DNA of 64,000 bases from Limnanthes douglasii subsp. nivea (Eukaryota > Streptophyta > Magnoliopsida > Brassicales > Limnanthaceae), in the NCBI GenBank assembly GCA_036936605.1, contig JAUPFV010000005.1, positions 2,407,670-2,471,669 of the forward strand, read 5' to 3'. Positions 24,101 through 33,260 of the stretch are shown one piece after another; the stretch's first letter is position 1; the number at the start of each line of letters is the position of its first letter. The notes under the pieces were generated by a model. The model made no database searches. It saw nothing but the letters and a program-made list of their open reading frames with translations, and was not told the DNA's origin. A program made the translations under genes and the position numbers.

Positions 24101-24484
24101 CCAAGGTTAAGAGGCCTAAAACCGGTGGTTCTAGGCCTCAGAACCGGCCGGACACGACCAGGTGCACCACCGGTGCTGAGGCCATGAACCGGTGGTGCTG
24201 GGGCCTCAGAACCGAGCGGACTGAGGCCCCTACACCACCGATTCATGGCCTCAGCACCGGTGGTGCTTAGGCTTTGGTACCGACCGGCAGGTGGCCGTTG
24301 CACCATCGGTTCCAGGCCATGGAACCGGCGATTTTTTTACCTTCTCCTCCGGCGATGGGTGCTTCTCCGGCGACAATGGCGGCTTCTCCGGCGACTCCAA
24401 CTCTTTTTCCGGCAAAATTTCATCATCCCTTTTTTCCGGCGACATCAACTCCTTCACACTGATCCCTAGTTCTGCTTCAGTCAT
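21154..24484 (-). pseudogene. MULE transposase fused to an OTU protease domain, three exons
   Basis: Gene model on the - strand. Exon 1 is 24484-24341, with ATG and SPEK repeats, donor GTAAAA. Exon 2 is 24009-21417 (donor GTAAGT) and exon 3 is 21321-21154 (TAG). The frame carries across both introns. Exon 2 begins with a FAR1-like N-terminal zinc region (CDRGG, CPFQL). The MULE transposase core follows, with LIMDSTYKF (D1), LTDRDLALM (D2), LCRWHIAQN and NRIESAHSNR (E), then a SWIM finger (CIC, x9, CYH). In the same frame comes an OTU domain with VKADGHCGYRAVS (Asp, Cys) and VDTNHFVNV (His), so the triad is present. Defects are a G12 tract (23796-23807) that shifts frame, and two TAA stops (22296, 22236) between transposase and OTU. 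The continuous frame implies an ancestral fusion protein. Confidence 0.86.
24121..24330. repeat. Quasi-palindrome array 3 (intron 1 of the transposase gene)
   Basis: About ten units in 210 bases: ACCGGTGGT (24121, 24189, 24256), ACCACCGGT (about 24167), ACCATCGGT (24302), ACCGAGCGG (24211), ACCGGCCGG, ACCGACCGG. They are separated by GGCCTCAG or its complement CTGAGGCC. It sits in the predicted first intron of the transposase gene, mirroring array 1 in the first intron of the PMD gene. Confidence 0.82.
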
Positions 24485-24801
24485 GATCGATTTTGTGTTT
24501 TAGGTTGAATGTTCTTGATTTTGTTATGAAGTTTGAAGTTGGTTTCAAATTTTTTAAGAAAACTATACTATTTGGTTAATAAATTCAGTAAAGAAGAATG
24601 TTTGTTTGGGTATAGATAGCGAAATAGGTTATTTGGTGAATTGGGTATACTCAGGATACACTTAGTAGTTTTTTTTTACTTAATGGCAGTTTGGATATTA
24701 ATTTTCTTGTCGAGGGTAAAAAAGTCAAAAAAAGTCAAACGAAAGTCAAAGGTTGATTTTGGGTATACTTAAACCTGAATTGGGTATATATAGCCATACC
24801 C

Positions 24802-24810
24802 ATAAGAAAA
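24802..24810. repeat. MULE target-site duplication, right
   Basis: ATAAGAAAA, identical to 16697-16705. The LINE RNase H sequence resumes directly after it. Confidence 0.93.
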
Positions 24811-25150
24811 ACGATTTGAAATTTGTTGATATTGAGACAAACTCATAACTACTGTTTAACATGCTGGCTTTTGGCAAAATCTGATGGTATTTAGACCAGA
24901 TTTTAAGATGTTGTAGAAATTTGATTCATCCACACACATTTCTAAACATATTTATAGAGTACAAAATGCTGTCGCAGATTCGTTAGCTAAATTTACTTTA
25001 AAAGAACATTCAGATTGTCTATTTCTAGTTAATCAAACTTCGGCTGCTTTGAGTGCTATTCTTTTACTAGAAAGCATGAACTTAGGTTACTTTAGACTAC
25101 TAAACTAATATATGCTTTCTATATTACTAATAACTACGCATGCTTAAAAC
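24811..25150 (+). pseudogene. LINE RNase H domain, C-terminal half and 3' end
   Basis: Continuation of the LINE interrupted at 16697. In shifting frames it reads LKFVDIETNS (the 'E-x-DS' step of the domain), then FDSSTHISKHIYR and QNAVADSLAKFT. The last is the usual end of plant LINE RNase H, with the final catalytic Asp in ADSLA. The coding part stops near 25110. The LINE 3' end lies between there and the copia LTR at 25186. No poly-A tail is clear. Confidence 0.82.
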
Positions 25151-25185
25151 CCTGACCATTCTTTTTTTTTATATTTTACAAAAGG

Positions 25186-25708
25186 TGTTAATTTTTCCTG
25201 AACTTATCTGCATTTCCAATGAAGTCACTGCTTGCCATCACTTGAGTAAAATGCATCATAACCTTCAAGTAGAATGTGTTATTTTGACATAATAATCCAG
25301 CATTATTCAACATCTTATTATTGGATAGAAGAGATGCTAGATGAAAAGACAGTGGAAGACAGTGGAGATGAGGCAAGTGCTAAACACATTAAAGAGAACT
25401 GGAGTGAATTGAAAAGACAGTATAATTTTAGGGGGTTATAAATTACACATTAAGGACTGTAATATTTTCCCTTTTTTAAGTGTTACAGTCTTTACAAAAC
25501 CTAGTGTTAGGGTTTTTGTGTATTCACCAAAAACGGCAGAGTCACTGTGTTCTTCCTAATAAAATCGATATGCAGCAGGTCCAGAGACGTAGGCATAATT
25601 TGCTGAACTCCGTTAACAATTGTGTCTTTGATTTCACTTTTGTTTTTTTGTGCTTTCCTTTTTTTATTTTGATCTGATTTGACAGGAAATTAGCATATTT
25701 CCCTTAGA
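25186..25708 (+). repeat. Copia 5' LTR
   Basis: Starts TGTTAATTTTTCC; the part shared with the 3' LTR ends CCCTTAGA. The usual terminal CA is not visible. The primer-binding site follows two bases later. Confidence 0.88.
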
Positions 25709-25757
25709 ACTGGTATCAGAGCCAGACTGGTAGGGATCCAAAGGAAATCAGATTTGA

Positions 25758-26372
25758 GTGGGAGCAATAGCTACAGACGAAGGAAATGTGAGACTCAAAA
25801 AATTCGATGGTGTAGATTTTGGGTTCTGGAAGATGCAGATTGAAGATTATCTGTACCAGAAAAAACTTTATCAACCCCTCTCAGAAAAGAAACCAGAAGG
25901 TATGAAAGATGAAGAATGGACCCTTCTTGATAGACAAGCTCTTGGAGTCATCCGATTGACGTTATCCCGCAACGTTACTTTTAACATCATAAAGGAAACA
26001 ACCACGGCGGGAATTATGAAGGCTCTCTCCAGTATGTATGAGAAGCCATCAGCGTCTAACAAAGTTCACTTGATGAGGCGTTTATTCAATTTGCGAATGA
26101 TGGAAGGCGTTTCGGTAGCTCAACACCTCAATAAACTTAATACAATCACAAGCCAATTGAGTTCATTTGAAATTGATTTTGATGAAGAAATACGAGCATT
26201 GATACTGTTGTCTTCACTACCAGATAGTTGGAATGCTACTGTCACTTCGGTGAGTAGCTCATCCGGAAGAAATAAGTTGAAATTTGATGATGTTCGTGAC
26301 CTGGTTCTCAGTGAAGAGATTCGAAGGAGAGAATCAGGTGAATCATCAATCTCTTCAGTCTTACATACATAA
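25758..26372 (+). pseudogene. Copia gag
   Basis: About 200 residues of copia gag (UBN2 type). The start has VRLKKFDGVDFGFWKMQIED, followed later by SSMYEKPSASNKVHLMRRLF and MMEGVSVAQHLNKLN. The true start codon is uncertain: the frame is open from a GTG at 25758 and no ATG precedes the domain. A TAA at 26370 stops it. The same frame continues past the stop into an Arg/Gly-rich stretch and the zinc knuckle, so this is a single nonsense mutation in a gag-pol frame. Gag would form the virus-like particle in the cytoplasm. Confidence 0.85.
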
Positions 26373-27035
26373 TCGAGAGGAAGAAATTTAACCAGAGTAT
26401 ATGGACGCGGTAAATCGAACTACCGAGGCAAATCAAGAGACTGGAAGTCCAAGTCTAGGAATCCTAAAAATTCCCAGGGGTTGAGAAACAGCGAGTGTTG
26501 GAATTGTGGGAAGACCGGGCACTATAAATTTCAGTGCAAGAGAGAACTAAAGGACCAGGAGAAGAAGACAGAGGTAAATGTCACTTCAGAAGGAGACGAT
26601 GTATTAATATGCTCCTTAGAAAGCATGGAAGAGTCTTGGGTATTAGACTCTGGAGAATCGTTTCACGCGACTTCGAAGAAAGAATTCTTCGAGAGGTATG
26701 TCCCTGGTAACCTTGGAAAAGTATATCTTGGTGATGATCAACCTTGTGATATTATTGGTAAAGGTACTGTGAAGATTAAGTTGAATGAGTATGTATGGGA
26801 AGTGAAAGATGTCAAACATATCCCCAGTCTGAGAAAATCTCAGTAGGGCAGTTGGCTAGTGAAGGCTATAGTACGATCTTCCATGGTGACAATTGGAAAC
26901 TTTCAAAGGGAGCAGTGACGGTTGCTCGCGGAAAGAAGAGTGGTACTCTTTACAAGACAGCAGAGACAAGCTGTTCAATTGCAATAGCAGCAGGAAACGA
27001 AAATCTAAATGTTTGGCACTAGAGGCTTGGCCATA
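26373..27035 (+). pseudogene. Copia zinc knuckle and protease region
   Basis: CWNCGKTGHYKFQC (about 26496-26537) is a complete CCHC knuckle. The aspartic protease motif follows as WVLDSGESFHAT. Copia proteases normally have DSGA here, so the Ala-to-Glu change beside the catalytic Asp should be damaging. The frame then shifts near 26830 (stop TAG 26844) and goes on as VGQLASEGYSTIFHGDNWKL to the GAG-pre-integrase segment. There a TAG interrupts the W-H-x-R-L-G-H zinc motif. Confidence 0.85.
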
Positions 27036-27850
27036 TGAGTGTGAAGGGTATGAAAATTATGTACTCGAATGGGAAGCTTCCAGGTCTAAAGTCAGTCGAT
27101 ATAGACATGTGTGAAGATTGCATACTTGGAAAACAGAAAAGGGTCAGTTTTCAGACGAGTGGTAGAACCCCAAAGAAAGAAAGACTGGAGCTTGTTCACT
27201 CTGACGTTTGGGGGCCAACAACTGTTTCATCTATAGGAGGGAAACATTATTTCGTGACCTTTATCGATGATCATTCTCGAAAGGTATGGGTTTATTTTTT
27301 GAAGCATAAATCTGAAGTGTTTGATGTTTTTAGGAGATGGAAATCTATGGTTGAGAATGAGACAGGTCTAAAGATTAAAAAACTGAGAACTGATAATGGT
27401 GGTGAATATGAGGACACCAAATTCAAGAAATTTTGCTATGAGCATGGTATCAGGATGAAGAGAACCGTTCCACGTACGCCTCAACACAATGGTATTGCCG
27501 AACGTATAAACAGAACGTTGACAGAAAGAGCCAGAAGCATTCGAATACAGTCTGGTTTACCGAAGCAGTTCTGGGCAGAAGCAATCAACACATCGGCTTA
27601 CCTGGTTAACTGAGGCCCGTCGGTTCCCTTAGAACATCGAATACCCGAGGAGGTATGGAGTGGTAAGGATATAAAATTATCAAATCTAAGAGTTTTTGGT
27701 TGTACAGTATATGTTCATATAAGTGACTAAGGTAGGAACAAACTTGATCCGAAATCGAAAAAATGTTTTCTGATCGGCTATGGCGAAAATGAGTTCGGTT
27801 ATCGTGTTTAGGATGAGGAGAACAGGAAGATTATACAAAGCAGAGATGTG
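27035..27850 (+). pseudogene. Copia integrase
   Basis: The frame 27035-27613 contains the pre-integrase CEDCILGKQ, then the DDE core: LVHSDVWGP (D), FVTFIDDHSRKVWVYFL, RTDNGGEY (D) and RTPQHNGIAERINRTL (E). All three catalytic residues are present. Stops at 27611 (TGA), at about 27728 (TAA) and near 27810 break the C-terminal part, which continues in the same frame through LRVFGCTVYVH and FLIGYGENEFGYRV. Integrase would insert the cDNA in the nucleus. Confidence 0.87.
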
Positions 27851-28074
27851 ATCTTCAATGAAGCAGTGATGTACAAGGACAGACATAAAACTGAAGCAAA
27901 TGACTCAAAGTCGTATGAATCAGTATTTGCAGATATTGAGGGAGTCCCAGATAGTCAAGAAATAGAGTCGATCAGATTAACCCCTCAAGAAGGAGATTCT
28001 GTTGGACAGACCGATCGACAGCAATCCGATACCCTACAGCCGACCGAGGCAGATCCTGTTTTGCGAAGATCTTC

Positions 28075-29620
28075 CTGACCCCATGTACCCAATAGGAGAT
28101 ACTTGAACTATCTGTTACTTACCGATGGAGGGGAACCTGAGATGAAGTCTTTAATCTCAAATGATACATGGGACCTAACTGAGTTACCAATGGGCAAGAA
28201 GGCACTTCATAACAAATGGGTGTATCGGGTGAAAGATGAGCATGATGGCTCTAAGAGATACAAAGCATGACTAGTTGTTAAAGGGTTCTAGCAAAAGGAA
28301 GGAATTGATTACACCGATATTTTTGCTCCAGTTGTGAAGCTCAATACTATTAGATCAGTGTTGAGTATTGTTGCCATTGAAGACCTTTATCTTGAACAGT
28401 TAGATGTGAAGACTGCATATCTTCACGGGGATTTGGATGAGGAGATATACATGTATCAACCAGAAGGTTTCTTAAAATAAGGGAAAGAAAACATGGTATG
28501 CAGACTTAAGAAAAGTTTGTATGGTTTAAAACAAGCTCCAAGACAGTGGTACAAGAAATTTGACGGTTTTATGCACAAAGAGAGTTTTCAGAAGTGTAAT
28601 GCGGACCACTGTTGCTATTTTAAAATATGTAAGTCGAGTTATATCATTTTGCTACTCTATGTTGATGATATGTTAGTAAGAGGTTCAGATATGGATGATA
28701 TTAGAAGATTGAAGCTACAATTATCAAAAGAATTTGACATGAAGGACTTGGGTCCGGCGAAGAAGATTCTTGGAATGCAAATCATAAGAGATAAGCATTG
28801 AAAACTTTTGCAGTTATCTCAGTCAAAGTACATCGATCGCGTTTTGAAGAGATTTAACATGTGTGATGCAAAGCCAGTTAGTACACCATTGGCGGGTCAC
28901 TTTCGTTTATCCAAGGATCAATCCCCTAAGACGGATGAAAAAAAAGACTTCATGGCTAAGGTTCCTTACGCCTCAGCTATTGGAAGTTTGATGTATGCAA
29001 TGGTCTGTACGAGACCAGACATTAGTTATGCAGTGGGAGTTGTGAGTAGGTTTATGTCAAACCCAGGGAAAATTCATTGGGAAGCTGTCAAATGGATTTT
29101 GAGGTACCTACTAGGTACCATAGAAAAGTGTTTGTACTTTGGTAAGGGTGAGTTAAAGGTACAAGGCTACGTAGATGCAGATTTTGAAGGTGAAGTTGAT
29201 CACCGGAAAAGCACTACCGGTTATATATTTACTGTTGGAACTACAGCTGTTAGTTGGATGTCAAAACTAAAGAAAATTGTCACTTTATCAACTACAGAGG
29301 CTGAGTATGTAGCAGTGACCGAAGCCAGTAAAGAGATGATATGGCTTCAAGGTTTGTTAACCGAGTTGGGATTCAAACAAAAGAACAACGTTCTGCATAG
29401 TGATAGTCAAAGTGCAATTAAATTGGCGAAGAATTCAACATTTCATTCAAGAACCAATCACATCAGTCTTCGTTATCATTTCATTAGATCTTTATTGGAA
29501 GATGAGGTGCTAATACTGGAAACGATCCAAGGAAGCAAGAATTCAGTTGATATGTTGACAAAGACAGTAACCATTGAAAAACTGAAGTTGTGTTCAGCTT
29601 CAGTTGGTCTGCAAGAGTAA
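28075..29620 (+). pseudogene. Copia reverse transcriptase and RNase H
   Basis: The RT begins near 28130 (NDTWDLTELPMGKKALHNKW), passes through FAPVVKLNTIR and LEQLDVKTAYLHGDLDEEI, and reaches the palm motif LLLYVDDMLV (YVDD, about 28660). RNase H follows in 28808-29620, with GYVDADFEGEVDHRKSTTGY (catalytic Asp), STTEAEYVAVTEA (Glu) and HSDSQSAIKLA (Asp). Stops near 28268, 28289, 28478 and 28799 break the frame. The final 270 codons are fully open to the stop at 29618. Confidence 0.9.
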
Positions 29621-29691
29621 TAAGACCAGAAAGATCTGCTGCATAGATCAAGGTGTGAAGACAGGTTGAAACCAGTCTTCAAGTGGGAGAT

Positions 29692-30205
29692 TGTTAAGTT
29701 TTCCTGAACTTATCTGCATTTCCAATGAAGCCAGTGCTTGCCATCACTTGAGTAAAATGTATCATAACCTTCAAGTAGAATGTGTTATTTTGACATAATA
29801 ATCCTGCATTATTCAACATGTTATTATTGGATAGAAGAGATGCTAGATGAAAAGACAGTGGAAGACAGTGGACATGAGGCAAGTGTTAAACACATTAAAG
29901 AGAACTGGAGTGAATTGAAAAGACAGTGTAATTTTAGGGGGTTATAAATTACACATTAAGGACTATAATATTTTTCCCTTTTTTAAGTGTTACAGTCTCT
30001 ACAAAACCTAGTGTTAGGGTTTTTGTGTATTCATCAAAAACGGTAGAGTCACTGTGTTCTTCCTAATAAAATCGATATGCAGACGTAGGCATAATTTGCT
30101 GAACTCCGTTAACAATTGTGTCTTTGATTTCACTTTTGTTTTTTTTGTGCTTTCCTTTTTTTCTTTTGATCTGATTTGACAGGAAATTAGCATATTTCCC
30201 TTAGA
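29692..30205 (+). repeat. Copia 3' LTR
   Basis: Matches the 5' LTR from TGTTAAG to CCCTTAGA, apart from a few substitutions and one 11-base gap. Its last ~88 bases are repeated once more at 30206-30293, with a longer T run. Confidence 0.88.
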
Positions 30206-30293
30206 GATTGATTTCACTTTTGTTTTTTTTTTTTGTGCTTTCCTTTTTTTCTTTTGATGTGATTTGACAGGAAATTAGCATATTTCCTTTAGA

Positions 30294-30734
30294 GAATGAA
30301 CTAGTTATGATGTTATAGAATGAAAGATGCTAGGTATACATGTACATCAATCAAGTTTTACCGGAAAAAAAAGCAATAAAGACGAAATAAAAAAAAATTG
30401 GAGCAAACATGAACTACTTAAAAACAAAACAAGAGACTAGTAAAACAAGGAATATAGTTTCTTACTTAAAAATTATAAATATACTTCATGTATGTCAACA
30501 TTCATTACAAGTCATGTAATACTCTTTTTTGAACATAAATAAAATTCTATTCCGAATTAGAAAAAAACAAAACTTTTTATAAAAACAAATATTTAAAGAA
30601 TATTAATAAATTTAAAATTATAATATATAAAAATTACTGTTGAATGGTTTTGAAAAAAAGGTTTTAAAAACAATTTACTTTTATTATGTCTCAAAAACTA
30701 TGTTTTTTTTTAATCCGTATCTTCCTTTAAAATC
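30294..30734. other. Gene-free AT-rich spacer
   Basis: Nothing recognised. The sequence is very AT-rich with several A and T runs. Confidence 0.5.
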
Positions 30735-31250
30735 TACCGACTTATATGTATCATGCTTAAGATTTTAAAGTGGACCAAAAATTTGATCCACGAAATAAAG
30801 ATCCCCACAGTTTAAAAAGAATTGAATAATTGAATAGATCAACGATTTGGTCTAAAATTCCATCGCAAAAGAATAAACAAACATTTTAGTTTTCACTTTA
30901 TTCTAAGTTCCATTTAGCCAACAAATGTAATTAGATTTTATCCTAGTTTTATTTAGCCTGTTATAACATAAAATAATACGAATATATTATCATAATTTGA
31001 AACTGATATTGACGTCTAATCAACCAAATAAAGAAGGAAAGCACCACTGATTTTGGTGTGAATTATTGTTGTCTTGTTAGGCATGACTCGGACGACGAAT
31101 GTACATAAAAGTCGATGATTGATTGGGATATTCTCCTGATTTTGCTATTGTGACTCGGATGAATGAAGATGAATACGTCCTATAAATTGATTCCCTTCTG
31201 ATTTTTGTTTAAAATGTTGGATTATTTTGTTTAGATATATTTATAATTTT
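30735..31250. repeat. Dispersed repeat Y, copy B
   Basis: Related to 6295-6700 in the same orientation, with the shared words GACGTCTAATCAACCAAA, GAATTATTGTTGTCTTG and CGGATGAATGAAGATG. This copy has an internal near-repeat of the ACTCGGA-CGAATG segment that copy A lacks. Not coding. Confidence 0.55.
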
Positions 31251-31522
31251 TTTAATATAGTCCGATGATTTTATCATATTTTTAATATTAACATTAGTTT
31301 TTAATAATAAATTTATATTTTAATCTTTTTTGAAAAAAGTATTCGGTTCAAGATTGTAGTTTTGTTTTGCTATCCAAAATTTTGTTTTTACCTTTTCTCC
31401 TGAAAACGCAATTAAACATATATGTTTTTTAAAAAGAATATTGTTTTATGTTTTTTCAAAGTTCTAGCCGATATACAATTGTGAATATGGAAATCTGATA
31501 CAGGGAGAGAGAATAAAATTAT

Positions 31523-32297
31523 TGTTGGGAATGTGGATGTTGTTAATATAGGGGTCTGGTTTGTATATTCCGCCTCCGTATGATATTGTCCGCTTTGGCA
31601 CCTGAAGACTCTCACGGCGTTGCATTTGGTCCACTTACCAAAAGGCCTCATACTAGTTGAGATATGTTATTTTTTGCTGATCATTTCCATGTTTAACTGA
31701 TGTGGGATGTGGGATTTTGGTCGCCACCCTAACAAATCCTCATCTCGAACAAAGTACCACCTTAGCCTCCTCTCAATTGACTTTCATCCGCCCACTCTAA
31801 TCAGGTTGGAAGACTACATGACCATAGATGCACTACGGATGTTACTGCTCACCTCATATTAGACCGCTCTACCTTGTTCCTTAGCCCCGCTCCAATCAAG
31901 CCACACTGCTTGATGAGCCACAAGCACTCCGAACTATGATCTTTAGAGCAGATCACCTTGAGCATGGCTACTGGTTCATCATGTTCGACCTCTGAGAATA
32001 TTACCACCATCGCGTTCCGTTTGGGTCTGGCTGTGATACCACGTGTTGGGAATATGGGTGTTGTCAATATAGGGGTCTGGTTCGTATATTCCGTCTCCGT
32101 ATATAAGTAAGAACAACACGATCTCAACACTAGTATGATATTGTACGCTTTGGCACCCCGAAGGCCCTCACGACTTTGCATTTGGTCCACTTACCAAAAG
32201 GCATCATACTAGTTGAGATATTTTCTTACTTGTATACCACTGATCCTTCCCATGTTTAACCAATGTGGGATGTGGGACTTTGGTCGCTACCCTAAAA
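31523..32297 (-). mobile_element. TRIM retroelement, reverse strand, LTR internally deleted
   Basis: Same family as the TRIM at 2519, inverted. The left LTR as seen on the + strand is 31523-31734 and lacks about 40 bases found in the right LTR (32044-32297). The primer-binding site appears as its complement (GGCTCTGATACCA-like, here GGCTGTGATACCAC at 32029-32042), with one mismatch. The 5-base flanks are ATTAT and ATTAA, differing by one base, which fits a slightly worn target duplication. Non-coding; the open frames inside are by chance. Confidence 0.88.
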
Positions 32298-33144
32298 ATT
32301 AATGTTTTGTATATTGTATGTATTTCAAAATTGTTTTAGATTAAGATTTAGAGGTTTCAAATTCAGATCTAGATCTAAACGGTTTTCCATTATAACAGAG
32401 ACCCTCTGCCACATAGAATTTGAGGCGTCACCTAACAGTTTGTTGAATGAAAATTATATCGTTACAATACGCGATTTGAGCTTTTTTCTAATAAATAAAT
32501 AAATTTTAATGTATTCTTTCACTATGTACGATTTTGACCACATGATTTGTATTGGGGCATGTTGGCTTTGTATGTATATATGTGGTATAAATAAGTTATG
32601 TGCCTAAATGTTTATGTGTATATGCATAACTAAGGTTTGATATTTTGATAGGTAAATCATAGAATTAATTAATCGGTCCAAAGGAAGGTTAATCAATTGA
32701 TTAGAGATCCTAGGGTCTCAAAGTTTCAAGAGATTATTTTAATTTCAAGTATTACTAACCCAAAGGAAGGTCAATGCTTTGAATAGTTAATCATGAACTT
32801 GAGAAAACTTACTGAAAATTAATCTTTGAGTTTATTTTAATTAAAGTAGGTGAAATCATCTGAATAAGGGTTTCATCGGTACTTGGCAAATTAAAACATT
32901 CGATTAATGGTCATTTTTTTCAAAACTCATAAATACTTATTCGTATGTTTCAGTAAATGTATCTTATTGTCATTGTATGTTATATTTTACATGTATATTC
33001 CATATTTGAGCATATCTAAAAGTTATATGTCAATTGTTACATGTCTTATATGTTGAGTATTGTGTGTTAAATGATTAAAAAGTTGGTGTGGTTGATTACA
33101 ATTTGATGGGGTATAAAATCCATATACTGGAGGGGTCGGATTTT
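32298..33144. other. Gene-free region
   Basis: No gene. A short phrase, CCAAAGGAAGGTYAATC, appears twice (about 32677 and 32760). The last part becomes the left arm of the palindrome at 33145. Confidence 0.45.
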
Positions 33145-33260
33145 AACCAATGAAAGGATAATATTGAGTTTTACCTGAAGTGTCATGATTATAGTTGGGA
33201 ATATTCCCAACTATAATCATGACACTTCAGGTAAAACTCAATATTATCCTTTCATTGGTT
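33145..33260. repeat. Perfect 116-bp palindrome at a TRIM edge
   Basis: Two 58-base arms meet with no spacer at 33202/33203 (centre GGGAATATTCCC). I checked every base and found no mismatch. The left arm is flanking DNA plus the first ten or so bases of a TRIM LTR (GTTGGGAAT). The right arm is its exact inverted copy, after which the LTR resumes at TTCCGTCTCCG. Confidence 0.96.

Larger units (their letters stand above)
16706..24801. mobile_element. MULE carrying a PMD gene, a small gene and a transposase-OTU gene
   Basis: An 8,096-bp Mutator-like element. Its ends form 43-bp terminal inverted repeats with 39 matches (left GGGTCAAGCTATATATACCC, right complement GGGTATGGCTATATATACCC). The flanking 9-bp duplications are identical. 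Subterminal copies of TATACCC occur at both ends. Inside are a plant-mobile-domain gene and a small gene on the + strand, and a transposase-OTU gene on the - strand converging on them. Three arrays of short quasi-palindromes lie in the first intron of each large gene and upstream of the small gene. All genes carry stops or frameshifts, so this copy is probably inactive as a source of protein, though its ends look intact. Confidence 0.95.
25186..30293 (+). mobile_element. Ty1/copia LTR retrotransposon (Tnt1-like), decayed
   Basis: LTRs at 25186-25708 and 29692-30205 flank a primer-binding site (TGGTATCAGAGCC from 25711) and a gag-pol region in the order gag, zinc knuckle, protease, integrase, RT, RNase H. 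That is the copia order. A purine-rich AAGTGGGAGA precedes the 3' LTR. By eye the LTRs differ at about 2-3 percent of positions plus an 11-base gap, so the insertion is fairly recent. The last ~88 bases of the 3' LTR are duplicated (30206-30293). I found no matching 5-bp target duplication, perhaps because of that end rearrangement. Confidence 0.92.

Noticed and set aside
24245..24503. Plus-strand Ser/Gly/Phe-rich frames
   Set aside because: They are the complement of exon 1 of the transposase gene and of array 3.
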